A program made the translations under genes and the position numbers. A DNA stretch of 34,482 nucleotides from Isohypsibius dastychi (Eukaryota; Tardigrada; Eutardigrada; Parachela; Isohypsibiidae). The stretch is from the NCBI GenBank assembly GCA_034696485.1, contig JAQIWT010000111.1, forward strand, positions 1-34,482. The letters are read 5' to 3'. Positions 1 to 10,200 of this stretch are shown here, piece after piece; position 1 is the stretch's first letter; each line of letters begins with the position of its first letter. The notes below the pieces were generated by a model that did not search any database, was not told the origin of the DNA, and was given only the letters and a program-made list of their open reading frames with translations.

Positions 1-1329
1 AAATGCTGAATTTTTCACTTTTCTACTGTCTGAAACTAAAATTGCGCCGGCTGGCGCCGGCGCGGAGTTGTTTTTCAGATCTTGCCCCCGGCGCGCCCAA
101 ACAAGCTGGAAACGTCGAATATACACCGGCGCAGGGACCCATCTTCGAAAAAGGGGAGCAACTGCGCCCTTGCGCCCCTACTCAAACCGCCCCTGGGAAT
201 GATCAAGCCACGAAACACGCAATTCAGATGTGAAGACGAAGTGTATCCTTGTTTCCTCTGTTGAAACTGACATCTTCCAACACTCTGGGAAATTCGGCAA
301 GGTATATCTAGACTGCCTCGGTTAGGGCTTGTTTTGTTGAAAGCACGGCATATCACAGCAATCCGGAAACGCTGCATGGTTGATGTACAAATCGTAGAAA
401 TAATCCAAATGACAGTTGACAAAGTGTCCGATGGCCAGCAGTTTGTTGTTAGCTCATATCCTGTCGAAGGGTGGCATTTACTCTTCATAGAAATTTGTAA
501 AATCGTGGAAAATTCCTGTATGTCAATGTCAAGAGTGTCAACAAGCAGTCAAGAATAAATTTCAAGTTCAAATGCATATTGCATATGGTGAATCTTCTTT
601 CTAGAAATCCCCCCCCCCCCCCTGGTCAAAATATTACGAACTCGTTCCATCCTACTTTGACCCACAACAAGACAAATAGATTTATTGATGTTTAATTTTA
701 TACTCCACATATCGTTATATTAGGGGCTTAACGTACTCCTACAAAATCAAGACCACTTGCTCGAAAAAACGTTCCTTATCCACCGATTATATCACGTTTA
801 ATCACGCCATCGGATTCAGAAGATGATCAACGTTGTGATATTACATTAATATTATAGTATTATATTGTTGTCATATTATACCTAGGTAACGTTTACGAGG
901 TTTTTCTGATGACAGTTTTCAAAGCCGGCTCTTGGAGTCATTCAACAAATGCTCTAACAAGAGCAGCGGCCAAACTGTCTCTCGACGAAAAGGTCATCAT
1001 TGTGCCAAGTCCACTTCGACCATACCTTCAGCATCGTATAACTAAGAGGGAGTATTGGTCAAGTCCATGCAAACTTTCGAAGAAGTTTTATTGTGGTAGG
1101 GTACCTAGCTGCTAGGTTTGATGGATGCAAAACAGGGCACATAACGTTATAGTGATGGGCGAACTGCTATACTACGATTTATGGCTTATCACTTGAATAG
1201 GTCATGTAGCACTCATGTACAAAGAGTTTCTCGAATTCCAGACAGAGAACCACCCGAGAATGTATAATGGTGCAAAATGTGCAGCAATGACAAGCAGTCC
1301 TCCTGAACACACAACCACGTTTACACTAT
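1..1329. other. No recognisable gene
   Basis: I found no exon chain or known domain here. Position 38-67 is GC-rich and partly self-complementary (gccggctggcgccggc). A run of about 12 C lies near 609-620. Short open frames occur, for example 334-558 (+) and 75-488 (-), but they overlap on opposite strands, have no convincing splice partners and match no family I know. The plus frame at 334-558 reads somewhat like protein, so an exon of a gene extending off the left edge cannot be excluded. Confidence 0.5.
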
Positions 1330-2496
1330 TCACTTCGGCGATCGCGGTAGCTCAGATCTTTTCCGCTGATCAGTCCTATCGGTATTAAATTCAACATCCT
1401 TCGAGATGATATCATCAGATCCCTTCCGGTTTGGATTCGGGCTGCGGGTTGATTGCTGGTCTACGAGAACATCATTCTTAGATACAAAAACGTCTTTAGT
1501 CGGTGATAGCAGATCAAATTCTAAAAATCAGAACAAGTCTCCTTTTCAAATATTAATAATGAACGAAAAAACCGGGTTCCTTACTTGGATTAGAAGAGTG
1601 CTCTGAACCATAATCATCTCCGCCTGTTTTCGTTTTTCCAGAGAGAGGTTCCGCAAAAAGAGAAGCAGCCGTGGAGAAATTTCGTTTACCGGACTGGGGC
1701 TTCTCCTGCTGCTTCCGGTCAGTGGAATTATTATCGCTGGTCAATGGTCCAGATTTGCTGGCCAGCGCTTCGTCCAAATATTTCTCATCCTGCTGTTTTC
1801 CCGTGTTGCTTGGATTATCACTAGCGGTGTATGCATGCGCCGACACTGACTCTTTGCCTGCACTTGAAAGATTCTCCTGAATACGGGCGAATGGATTTCC
1901 GGGAGGTTCTGGGAAAAACTCATTGTTCTTGTATCCTCCAGTTCGCGAAGCATCTGGATGAATGTTCTTCTTGGCTTGGTCGGACACGAATCCACCGCTT
2001 TTGACACCCGGATTGATTTCACCGCGCCTAAAATAAAAATATTTTATGAACCGGAAACGCGAAATCGATGATGAAGTAAAGAAGGGCGGAAAGTCTTTTC
2101 AAATTTTGCCAGAGCTCAAAATTCTTACTTCTGATCAGCCGCATTCTTGAAAACAGTTCCAGAGAACTTCCGTTTGGGTTGGCTTTGTGGCTGATTGGAG
2201 TCGTCTTTTTGGCTGCCTTTTGGGGAAATGGCGCCCACACCTCCGCCGAATTTTGGGTCAGGACTATCAGCTTTTTTCGTTGCTTGTCCAGCGGGAACGT
2301 TCACTTTCTGCGTTCCCATGTCTCGAACATCTCGTCCAGATTCGCCTTTGGGGCTGCCAGCTTCTGGTTTCTTGGCTTGGCTTTCTTTGTCCGAATGCGA
2401 TTTTCCAGCAAACGATGCAGTTGCTTGCACCAAACGCGTCCGGCATTGCTGCGAGGATAAACTCAACAGAAGATTTGCAGCTTTCGAGGTCAACAT
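1330..2496 (-). CDS. Mitochondrion-targeted, hydrophilic disordered protein (hydrophilin/LEA-like character)
   Basis: Three exons (2496-2129, 2027-1585, 1520-1330) join in phase (2, then 1) into 333 codons plus stop. The start is the first Met after an in-frame TGA six codons upstream. Residues 1-35 have no acidic residue and are rich in Leu, Ser, Ala, Arg and Lys (MLTSKAANLLLSLSSQQCRT at the start), typical of a cleavable mitochondrial presequence. The rest is very rich in Ser, Lys, Asp, Gly, Asn, Gln and Pro, with no Trp and a single Cys, which lies in the presequence. SPKG recurs (GSPKG, ISPKG). The only stretch with grouped aromatics is around NNEFFPEPPGNPFARIQENL in exon 2. I recognise no domain. 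The composition resembles mitochondrial hydrophilins/LEA-type stress proteins, but I see no diagnostic repeat, so the role is open. Its start is 341 bp from the start of the MIC13 fragment on the other strand. Confidence 0.72.
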
Positions 2497-2837
2497 GTTT
2501 GATGAATTTAATATTCAGTGACGGCGAAACAAGCTTTAGAAATGATTTGAAAACTTTCTTTCCCCGAGGAAGATCAATGGCTTTATATGCGATTTGAGCT
2601 TGTGCCATCGGCGCCGGGTAATTTCCATCCTTTTAAAAACTGTTACCAGCTGGTAAAGTGAGCTTGGTATCCCTTGTGGTAACGGGAGCTACCGCCAGAT
2701 GGAGCAGTAGAAAGTAACCACAACAACATTTGTCTGGAACTGGAACGATCTTTTAAGATCTAAAATCTTCGCTCTTCGGGATTTGTGGTCCGAACGAAAT
2801 CAGTTGAAATCACTGCTAGATACACTATCATCGAAGA
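2497..2837. promoter_or_regulatory. Divergent promoter interval with duplicated MIC13 upstream sequence
   Basis: This 341-bp interval separates the mitochondrial disordered-protein gene (-) from the MIC13 fragment (+). From about 2677 onward it is a diverged copy of the sequence upstream of the intact MIC13 gene at 29723-29881. Shared blocks include AGTAACCACAACAACATT (2712-2729) and TATCATCGAAGA just before the ATG. A perfect 14-bp palindrome with an E-box core, TTACCAGCTGGTAA, lies at 2643-2656, just outside the duplicated part. Promoter function is inferred from position and from the conservation between copies. Confidence 0.5.
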
Positions 2838-3165
2838 ATGCGTCCGTTTGTCAAGTCAGTACGGTCATTTATTTTCCTGCTTCTACCTGGACAGCCAGAG
2901 AATTCTGCTTTCAGCGGAAACAGTCAACAAGTCATTTTTTGAATGTATCTTGTTCAATGTTCTGCAATTCTAGGAATCTTCTAAAAGTGGGATTGGCGGT
3001 TACTGTAGTAGAGGCAACTGCTCGCAGTGGAATATGGGAGGACACGGATTCAGCAGAACAGGGATATCAAAATACCAAACACACAGTTTTGGGAACCACC
3101 TCTTGATTGAAGTCTTATTTGGAAAAGGTGAAACGTGCCGATCAATCTCTTTCAATCTCTCAATC
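2677..3165 (+). pseudogene. Partial, disrupted duplicate of MIC13 (promoter, exon 1, intron 1, most of exon 2)
   Basis: This segment copies 29723-30201 of the intact MIC13 locus. It keeps upstream sequence, exon 1 (2838-2854) and intron 1, so it arose through DNA and not from a spliced mRNA. Over the first 125 bases of exon 2 it is roughly 88% identical by eye. Three lesions stand out. The intron 1 donor is gtcagt instead of gtaagt. Three bases are missing and a TGA stop appears at 3104-3106, where the intact gene reads VLPPLK. The next donor site is lost (ctttc instead of gtttg), and exons 3-4 are absent. If spliced, it would give a 49-residue product ending after the N-terminal membrane region. 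Differences from the parent include both silent and replacement changes, so selection cannot be judged by eye. Confidence 0.82.
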
Positions 3166-3489
3166 TCGAGTAATATCTAAAATGATTTTGGCGTATATTT
3201 CATTTCTGGTTGTTTCTCTCGTGATGAAAGTTCTAAGATTGTTTTTAAATAATTCGTGTTTGTTTTGTTAAACTTTTTTTCAAGCAGTGGTTTGATCTTC
3301 CGGTGAATCTCTTGTCTCATTATCCGTGACACAATTCCTAGGTGTTTTTTGGCTACATGGGACAGGAATATAATTTGCTAATTCAATCAGTTTACTGCTA
3401 ACTAATTCTGTTATGTAGATTTTGTCTGATACCTACGTAACCTGCGAGTTGTTCTTCGTTCCGCATTAGCTCCAGTATTGATAATAGTT

Positions 3490-5744
3490 TTGTCTTAGCC
3501 TATCGTCTGCTATGCTGGAATATAGCGGCGTCGTCTTCATTAATGATGAGCCAAGGATGATACTTCCGATGAATTTACTTCCGATGAATATTCATCGGAA
3601 GTGTCATCCTGGGCTCATCAGTGATATTTGCGCACAACTGAGCCCCGATAATACCGTCCACACCTTCGACTTCCGAGACGGCATGCATTCTAAGGTACGG
3701 AGGGACACACGACTTTTTATTGTGTAAACCCAATAGTAATTTGCTTTTACAGATGTTCACTGGAATTCAGGAGCCCCTTAAACAGCGCAAAGGAATAATC
3801 GCACTATTAAATATGAATCCAAGCGATCTGGATGAACGTGAATACGTTACCAAAGAACTTCGCAGTATTCTTCTGGACTCGCGATCGATTGACTGCTCTT
3901 TCTCGTTGTAACTAGTTGCACTGAACCTGATGAGATTGGAGAAGAGGTAAGCGTCGATTATGAATAACTCTGTTAGACAGAATGAATTTTGTTCTTTTGA
4001 TTAGGGTGTCAGTATTCACCACTCTATGAGTGAGACAGTAACTTCACCTTACGATTAGATAGAAACGAAAATATGTCTATCGTTTTCCGATGGATATTTT
4101 TATCAGAAAACGTAGGAAACACAAATTCTGGTTTATTTTTATTGTTTTGAACTGAGTGAGATCCATTAGTAAGAATAAAAGGTTAGGACATTGACGTGTT
4201 CTTGGAAGAGAATTCAGAATTCGCTGGAGACTGGCTTTCAATTTTCTGGACTCTGAAGGCAGTTTGTAAAATGAATTAACGAGGTTTCTTAACCGGAACA
4301 GATTAACATTCCTCTATTTAATTCAAGTTGAATCGGTCATTGTGTCTTCGGAAATAGATCGTCGCGTAAGGTTTGGATCGCTGAAGTTTACGTCTAAAAA
4401 AAGGAATAATAATTTTTTGTAATTAATCCTGCATTGAAATTTTTTCAGTGTGCTGAGCTATTCGGAATGAGACCGCTGGTCATCAGAGTCAGATTGCCGA
4501 GGACGGTCGATATTGGTTCATATTTTGAAGAAATGGTGACGGAAGAAACGCGAAAGATCATCGATGAGGTCAGTTGTTATCCTGGTTTGGAATTTGTATT
4601 CGTTAGTCTTTATTCATCATTCATTCACAGATGAATTACTTTATTCATCTACTTTTTTTACTTTATTCATTTCTGTATTTTCAAGAGGGGCTTATAGTTG
4701 TAAGAATAAGAAACAGATCCAGAAAGATGTTTCGATGCCAAACTAGTCGAGTTGGGAAGGGCCTTGAGGAACACTTGAAATGTTTTATCTACTGTATAGC
4801 ACTCTGGAAACACCGGAAAAAGCAGAAGAAATTGGGTTTTTGAAGGTAGCGAATTGATTGACGGATTAAGGTAGCTTGATCTGAATTATTGTTGCAGGAA
4901 CTTGGTGATGTGATTACTGCATACACTGAATCGCCAAAAATTGGCGAATGATTCTCGGAGTACTACCTCAACCGCCCGTAGATGCAACATTGACTTGCCG
5001 GATGGATGATGCTTTCTGGACTTTCGGTTGCGCAATTTGAAATCTTGTTGAATTTTTCATTTTGTCAACTCGAATTATTTGTTAGAGTTTAGTTGTTGAA
5101 TCGCATGAAGAACTACCCATATACGGCTTTCTTAGAAGTAATCTTAGTCGTAAGACTGAATGGCCGCAAGGGAAATGTCTCGACTGATGATTTGTTAAAA
5201 CTTTCCTAATCGTAACATAAAAGCAGCAAATCAGATGAATGTTTTTTTAAACGAAAAGCCTCGAAGCGGAGATATATGAGCGCGATTTTGGAGGGTGGAA
5301 CGAGTGTTTTTTTAATGCCCCAGTGTATATCGCAGTAGCAGCAGATGAGAGCAATTAACTCGAGAACATCTCGAGCCGACTTTGACACAATTCTTCACCT
5401 CTTATGTTTGAAATGAATAAGCTCTATGAAAACAGCTGTATTCGAATAGAATGACCATCACTCTGTTTCGCTGCGCTAGAAGAGAACGTTTCGAACCGCT
5501 TATTTCGTTATAGATCGTCCGTCAAAAAGCCGGTCTTGGAATACTTGAGTCACGCACGTCTGTTCTTGCAGGGACACTTTTCTTCTCCGCCGCTCAGAAT
5601 ACGAAAACAAATTTGTTTTATTCGTTGTTTTGGGACGCTATCGAAGTTGCTGGTCTGCTTCGTTTTGTCACGCGATTTGATTTGGAAATCGTGACTGCCC
5701 ATCTGGACATTCTGGAGAGAATATCACCACCTGTTGCTTCCGAG
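3490..5744 (+). pseudogene. Broken exons resembling strumpellin (WASH complex subunit 5)
   Basis: Several exon-like blocks in order have good splice borders but do not join. They are 3753-3946 (frame breaks near 3905), 4449-4568, about 4717-4845 (frameshift near 4776), 4898-4951 (ends in TGA) and 5598-5744. The peptides resemble, in the right order, parts of strumpellin as I recall it. The first has FTGI..GII..(N)NP..L....TKEL. The third has CFDAK, followed in the fourth by LGDVITAYTE. The last has VAGLLRFV. The second block (CAELFGM) matches poorly. Strumpellin belongs to the endosomal WASH actin-nucleating complex. The frame breaks and internal stops argue for a decayed copy; a strongly diverged gene with unusual exons is less likely. 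The family call is moderate to low; the reading as broken coding sequence is firmer. Confidence 0.42.
3545..3619. repeat. Inverted repeat with a perfect 26-bp palindrome
   Basis: Left arm 3545-3574 pairs with right arm 3590-3619, with 2 mismatches in 30 bases. Inside, 3577-3602 is a perfect 26-bp palindrome (half-site ACTTCCGATGAAT). The motif TTCCGATGAAT also occurs as a direct repeat at 3564-3574 and 3579-3589. This could be a fold-back element remnant or a recent inverted duplication. It lies at the left end of the strumpellin-like remnants. Confidence 0.85.
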
Positions 5745-7146
5745 GTAAGTGGGTTTTTTTGTATTTTCTCAGAATTGATTTTTGCTCTGGATATTTGATA
5801 ATTGATTCGGCGTCTTGAGTTTGTTTTTGATCAAGACGTACATTTGATGGTTCTGTTTAATAAGTTGCGTTCTTGAATCTTGCCGATCAGCTTTGGTCAA
5901 GAAACGAAATGCGGCTACTTTATCTCCGCCTGCCTCATTTAAAATTCAGTTTTTATTTTGTTAGTCATCTGCGACGTTCACGATTGCTAACTGGATATCT
6001 TGAGCGGTGGATTCATGAAATGCGTATTACGTACTGCAAGAACCAGCTGTGTTCGTTCAGCGGATTCTAATTTTCTTTCCACCGGATTATTATTATTGAT
6101 TTCGATGTGAAGGAATGGAGTGATCTGCAGACCAGGTAAGAAAGAGCGAGAAATATTATGAGTTGAATTGATAATGTAAAGTATCCATCAGTTCCATTTC
6201 ATCACGTTTGTTCGGTTCGAACTTGAAGTGAAGTGACCATTTACGGATTGACGAAATCTGTTCACAATGCCCAATAAGCTGCGGTACTTGGTGTGAGACA
6301 TGAGAAACTGAAGCCGATTAGAAGGGAGATGAAGAGCCAGTTTCAAACATGAGAAATGAAGATTTGATTAGTAATTTGTTTCCATTGATCCTTTGTAATT
6401 AGTATTAGCATGTGTTAGGTTCGTTACAATGTGTAATATTTATAACATTAGCATGTGTTTTAGAGTCGAGTCGATATAGCCAGTTTTGCGGCCCTGCTAG
6501 CAAGAACGGTTTTTCTCGCGTTGTTTTATTTGCGAGGATGAAATTGTTAGTGCTTGAGATAAGAAAATTGAAGTGCTCGAAAACAAGATGATCTTTTGTT
6601 CGAAATATGCAGGTATTATCGTCATTTCCTAGTTTAGCAAGGAGAGAAAGGTGGATATTAATTAACTAATCTTCTTTGCTCGCCTGTACAAGACATCCAT
6701 TCTGAACATGTTTACCGGTATACTTTAAAATACCGTTTTCTGTGTGAACTGTACAATGGATGGTAGATGCACTTGAATATTAGAGTTTTTTACAAGACAT
6801 TTTGCGGATTTGTTTCAATGACAACAGGTAAGCGAAACCGTTTTAATATATAACAGGCACTCAGATTGTTATAATTTTGGTTAAGTCAAAACATACCAAC
6901 AGATATTAGAAACTTGAGTAATAGCTATGTCGGTCTAGATTCTAGAAGAGCCTTATCGAATCGCTCAATTGTTTTGATTCTCTGGAAAAATGAAATCAGT
7001 TGGTGACTTGTATTTTTGCGTTCCAGTTCATTACCAGAATTCAATTTGAACCGAAATTGTGTTTAATATCGTGTGGGTGGGTGAAAAAGTTTATTAATGC
7101 GCCTTTGCAAATATTCCGCAGGTAGCAACTGGCCGCTCAAGTTTCG
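5745..7146. other. No coding exon recognised; probable intergenic DNA and 5' leader of the next gene
   Basis: AT-rich sequence with no exon I can support. An acceptor-like site (attccgcag) at about 7113-7121 lies 32 bases before the first Met of the large disordered-protein gene, so its 5' leader may be spliced, with a leader intron reaching back into this stretch. The frame at 5873-6070 has no matching neighbours and was not accepted. Confidence 0.45.
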
Positions 7147-7290
7147 ATGAAATATGAATCTACGCGGAAGCGCAATTCGAGCATCGCCGGTTCATTCAAC
7201 AACCTCTTCCACATCAGCAAGCACGCCATCAACCGTCATACATTTATCACACCCGAATATCTCTTCAACTTCACCGGAAGTGCTCACTGA
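7147..7290 (+). other. Overlapping upstream reading frame (47 codons)
   Basis: An ATG at 7147, seven bases before the main ATG at 7154, opens a different frame of 47 codons that ends at TGA 7288-7290, inside exon 1 of the large gene. It begins [21 protein letters not shown] ribosome scanning from the 5' end meets this ATG first. The frame could reduce translation of the main protein, or be an alternative coding start if upstream splicing changes phase. Only the sequence arrangement is observed; function is inferred. Confidence 0.4.
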
Positions 7291-10200
7291 TCCGGATCCA
7301 TCTTCAACTTCAACCACCCGCCCTAAATTCAAACTGCAATCTACAGCCAGAATATTTCGCTCCGGAAATGATCTTTCAAAACCAGACAGCCGAGTTCTTC
7401 CAACTTCCAACTTTCTGATTAATCGACACAAACTTCTCCGGAAAACCGAGGAGGGAAAGGTTTTGCAACAAGGTGGCACTTTGACGGGAGCAGCACGGCG
7501 TTTGAGTGGCAGTGAATCTGTTCTTAATCCAATCAAAACAGAAGAGACGGCTGAGGTAGTTATCAAACAACCGGAAGTTGCCAGTGAAGAGACGAGACAA
7601 GATGATGGGTTTGTTTTAAGCGAAGAGATTGAAAATGATAACCTGCCGGAAAGATTGGTCAAGTCGGACGGATTAGCGGATTTGCGGATAATTAATCTGA
7701 CAGATGACAATCGACGGAATCAAGCTGATCGCTGGTCATCTCGTCCGGAACTTCATGTCGAAGAGACGAATAAGAAAGTTGATGAGCTGATCGCCAAACA
7801 GAAACGTGGTGGAGTATTACGAGGTTCCATGACCCGATCTCGTTCTCGAACACCATCACGAGGAGCTTCCGAGGAGCGGAAGAAGAAAGAGGAGCACCTA
7901 CATGAGACGGTTGTTTATACCAAAGTCAAGCCTGAACCCCAGCCTCCACTGAATGGAAATCGTCACTTTTTATTACGTGGAAGGAATCCAAGTGTGACGC
8001 GTGTGCAAGTCTCCTCTTCACCACCACCACCGCAACAGCAGCAGTCCATGGTGAACATTAATTCCGATGTGCAAGACAGTCCGACTGTTGTGTCAAACCT
8101 GCAAATTCGTGGACCGCGACCGGCATCACCTTCTCCACAGCGAGCTGTTGTTATTCCAACTCCAATCCAGAATCAGAGTCAGGCTAGGAATATGTTGGTC
8201 CATAGACAGAGTACCCCAGTTGAAGGAGCGACAACACCGGTTTATAAGCGATTGAGTGAAGCCAGGAGTATGGTGAAATCGGCCAAAGTTGAGGTGAGCC
8301 CTGTCTTTTCGAATGGAACTGGATTGAATAACTCAATATCCAAGTGACCAAGAAAATATCATTTTATGTTCATACCTCTTTCGTGAAGGATAAACTGTAA
8401 AATAATCAAATCTGATTTTACAGAAAATTGAATTGGCGAAACCTCAGTTATTTTGTTCAACTCAAATTAAAGGAGAGATTTCATAAAACTGAATTCCGTA
8501 ATTTTATTATTACACTGTATGTGCTAGCCTAGTAATTTATTTCGCGCGTTTTTGAATATTTCGGTAAAGCGGTTGATTTCCCATGTCTTGTCTGCTTTTC
8601 AGCTGCAGATGAACTGATTAGACGTACGATGAACGACGATGATTTCGGGCCACCCCCATTATATGCAAAATGCCTTCTATATCTGGCCGCTGGGGGTCTG
8701 CGGGTAAGCTACCCTCCACTGTAGACGGGGTACTCGGTCACTGCCCCCAGTCCAGCTTCAAAACAAAACCAACTACTTTCTGCTCTTTTTCTTTCTCTCT
8801 CTCCTCTTTCTTTCCTCTTTTTTTCTTCCTCCCTTTGGCCCAGTCGGCCAAAGAAAACCTCTTCCTGAATTCCGTTGTTATGATTTGTGATTTTTCATAT
8901 ATTCATGTTTTTACCTGGCATGTTCGGTCAAAATTCTCCCGGTTAGTCTTAAAGAAATTTATTTGTTCTTATTTGTTTGCCTCTTAATGATCGATGAGTA
9001 GTTTCATTAGAATCCAGTTATCTGGATGTGTTGTTTTGTTTGTGTTGAATAACGGCGTAAGTGTCTTATTCCCTGTTCGATACTTTGATCAGTGGCCAGA
9101 TATAGAAGGCATTTTGCATATAATGGGGGTGGCCCGAAATCATCGTCGTTCATCGTAGTTGACTGTAGCATTTCATTCAAAACTCATTTAGCGTTCTTCA
9201 TTCTCACTACTGCGAGTGGTTTCCTTGTTTCAGAAGATGGTAAAAAATTACTTGGTTTTCATTTTTTTGTTCGGTTGATAATGACATATAATTTTTACGA
9301 GCTAAACATAGCTGTATATTGAATGGAAGAGTATGTTTTCCTTGAATGGTCGGACATATTCGCTGAATCAGAAATGATTTATCTTGTCTCTTCTTTCACT
9401 TTGTACTTGTACTTTGTCTGTATTTGAGAAGAACAGAGAGTTGCTTCTGAATTGCACCGGCAATTAATTGGCCACGCTTTTTTGCACTGACAGCGCATAT
9501 TAGGCACACATCCAACATTCTTTTTGATAAATTACATGCCGCCCTTGCCATAAAGATGAAACCCCATTCTCACCGTTTTTTCATTTTTTGTTATTTCAGA
9601 ACGTCATTTCTCGTCTGGAGACATCCTCACCAGCCAACTCGTTTATCAGACCGAATATACGTCCCATTCCGCCTCGGAAACCCGTCAAAACGGATATGAC
9701 AGAATCTCTGCTGGAAGTGCTTCCGCAACAAATGAAGCGACAAGCGCCGGAACCACCTGTTGCTCATCAGCAGCCAATTATCATTCCAGGTTAGAAAGAA
9801 TAACCGATAGTGTATGTTTTCGATAGTCTTGAGTTAATCAAATTTATTCTTGTCCGTTTTAAATCAAACGCTCTCGTATAACTAAATTAATCATAATGCT
9901 TTTCAACTCCGACAGTTTTAATTTGGAAAACTAAGCATTTAAAACTCAGAGCATGTATTCCCAGAAATATCTGAAAATAGTGTCAGAACTGAATATCCAC
10001 ATGAAATTGGCGTACTTATTCATGAAGTGTCCTTGAGAAGTTATGGTTAGTCGAGCAGCTTTTCTCATTTTCATTTCGCTTTATTAATCACACTGAGTCT
10101 TGCAAACCTTTTTCCTTGCGCTTTTGATAATATTAATTTTCCACTCCTCCGAGCTGCATAACGTTTAATATCAGATTTACTGTGCAGGCAGAAAAAGGAT

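Noticed and set aside
75-488. 137-codon minus-strand frame at the left edge
   Set aside because: Overlaps an equally plausible plus-strand frame, has no recognisable motif and no splice partners.
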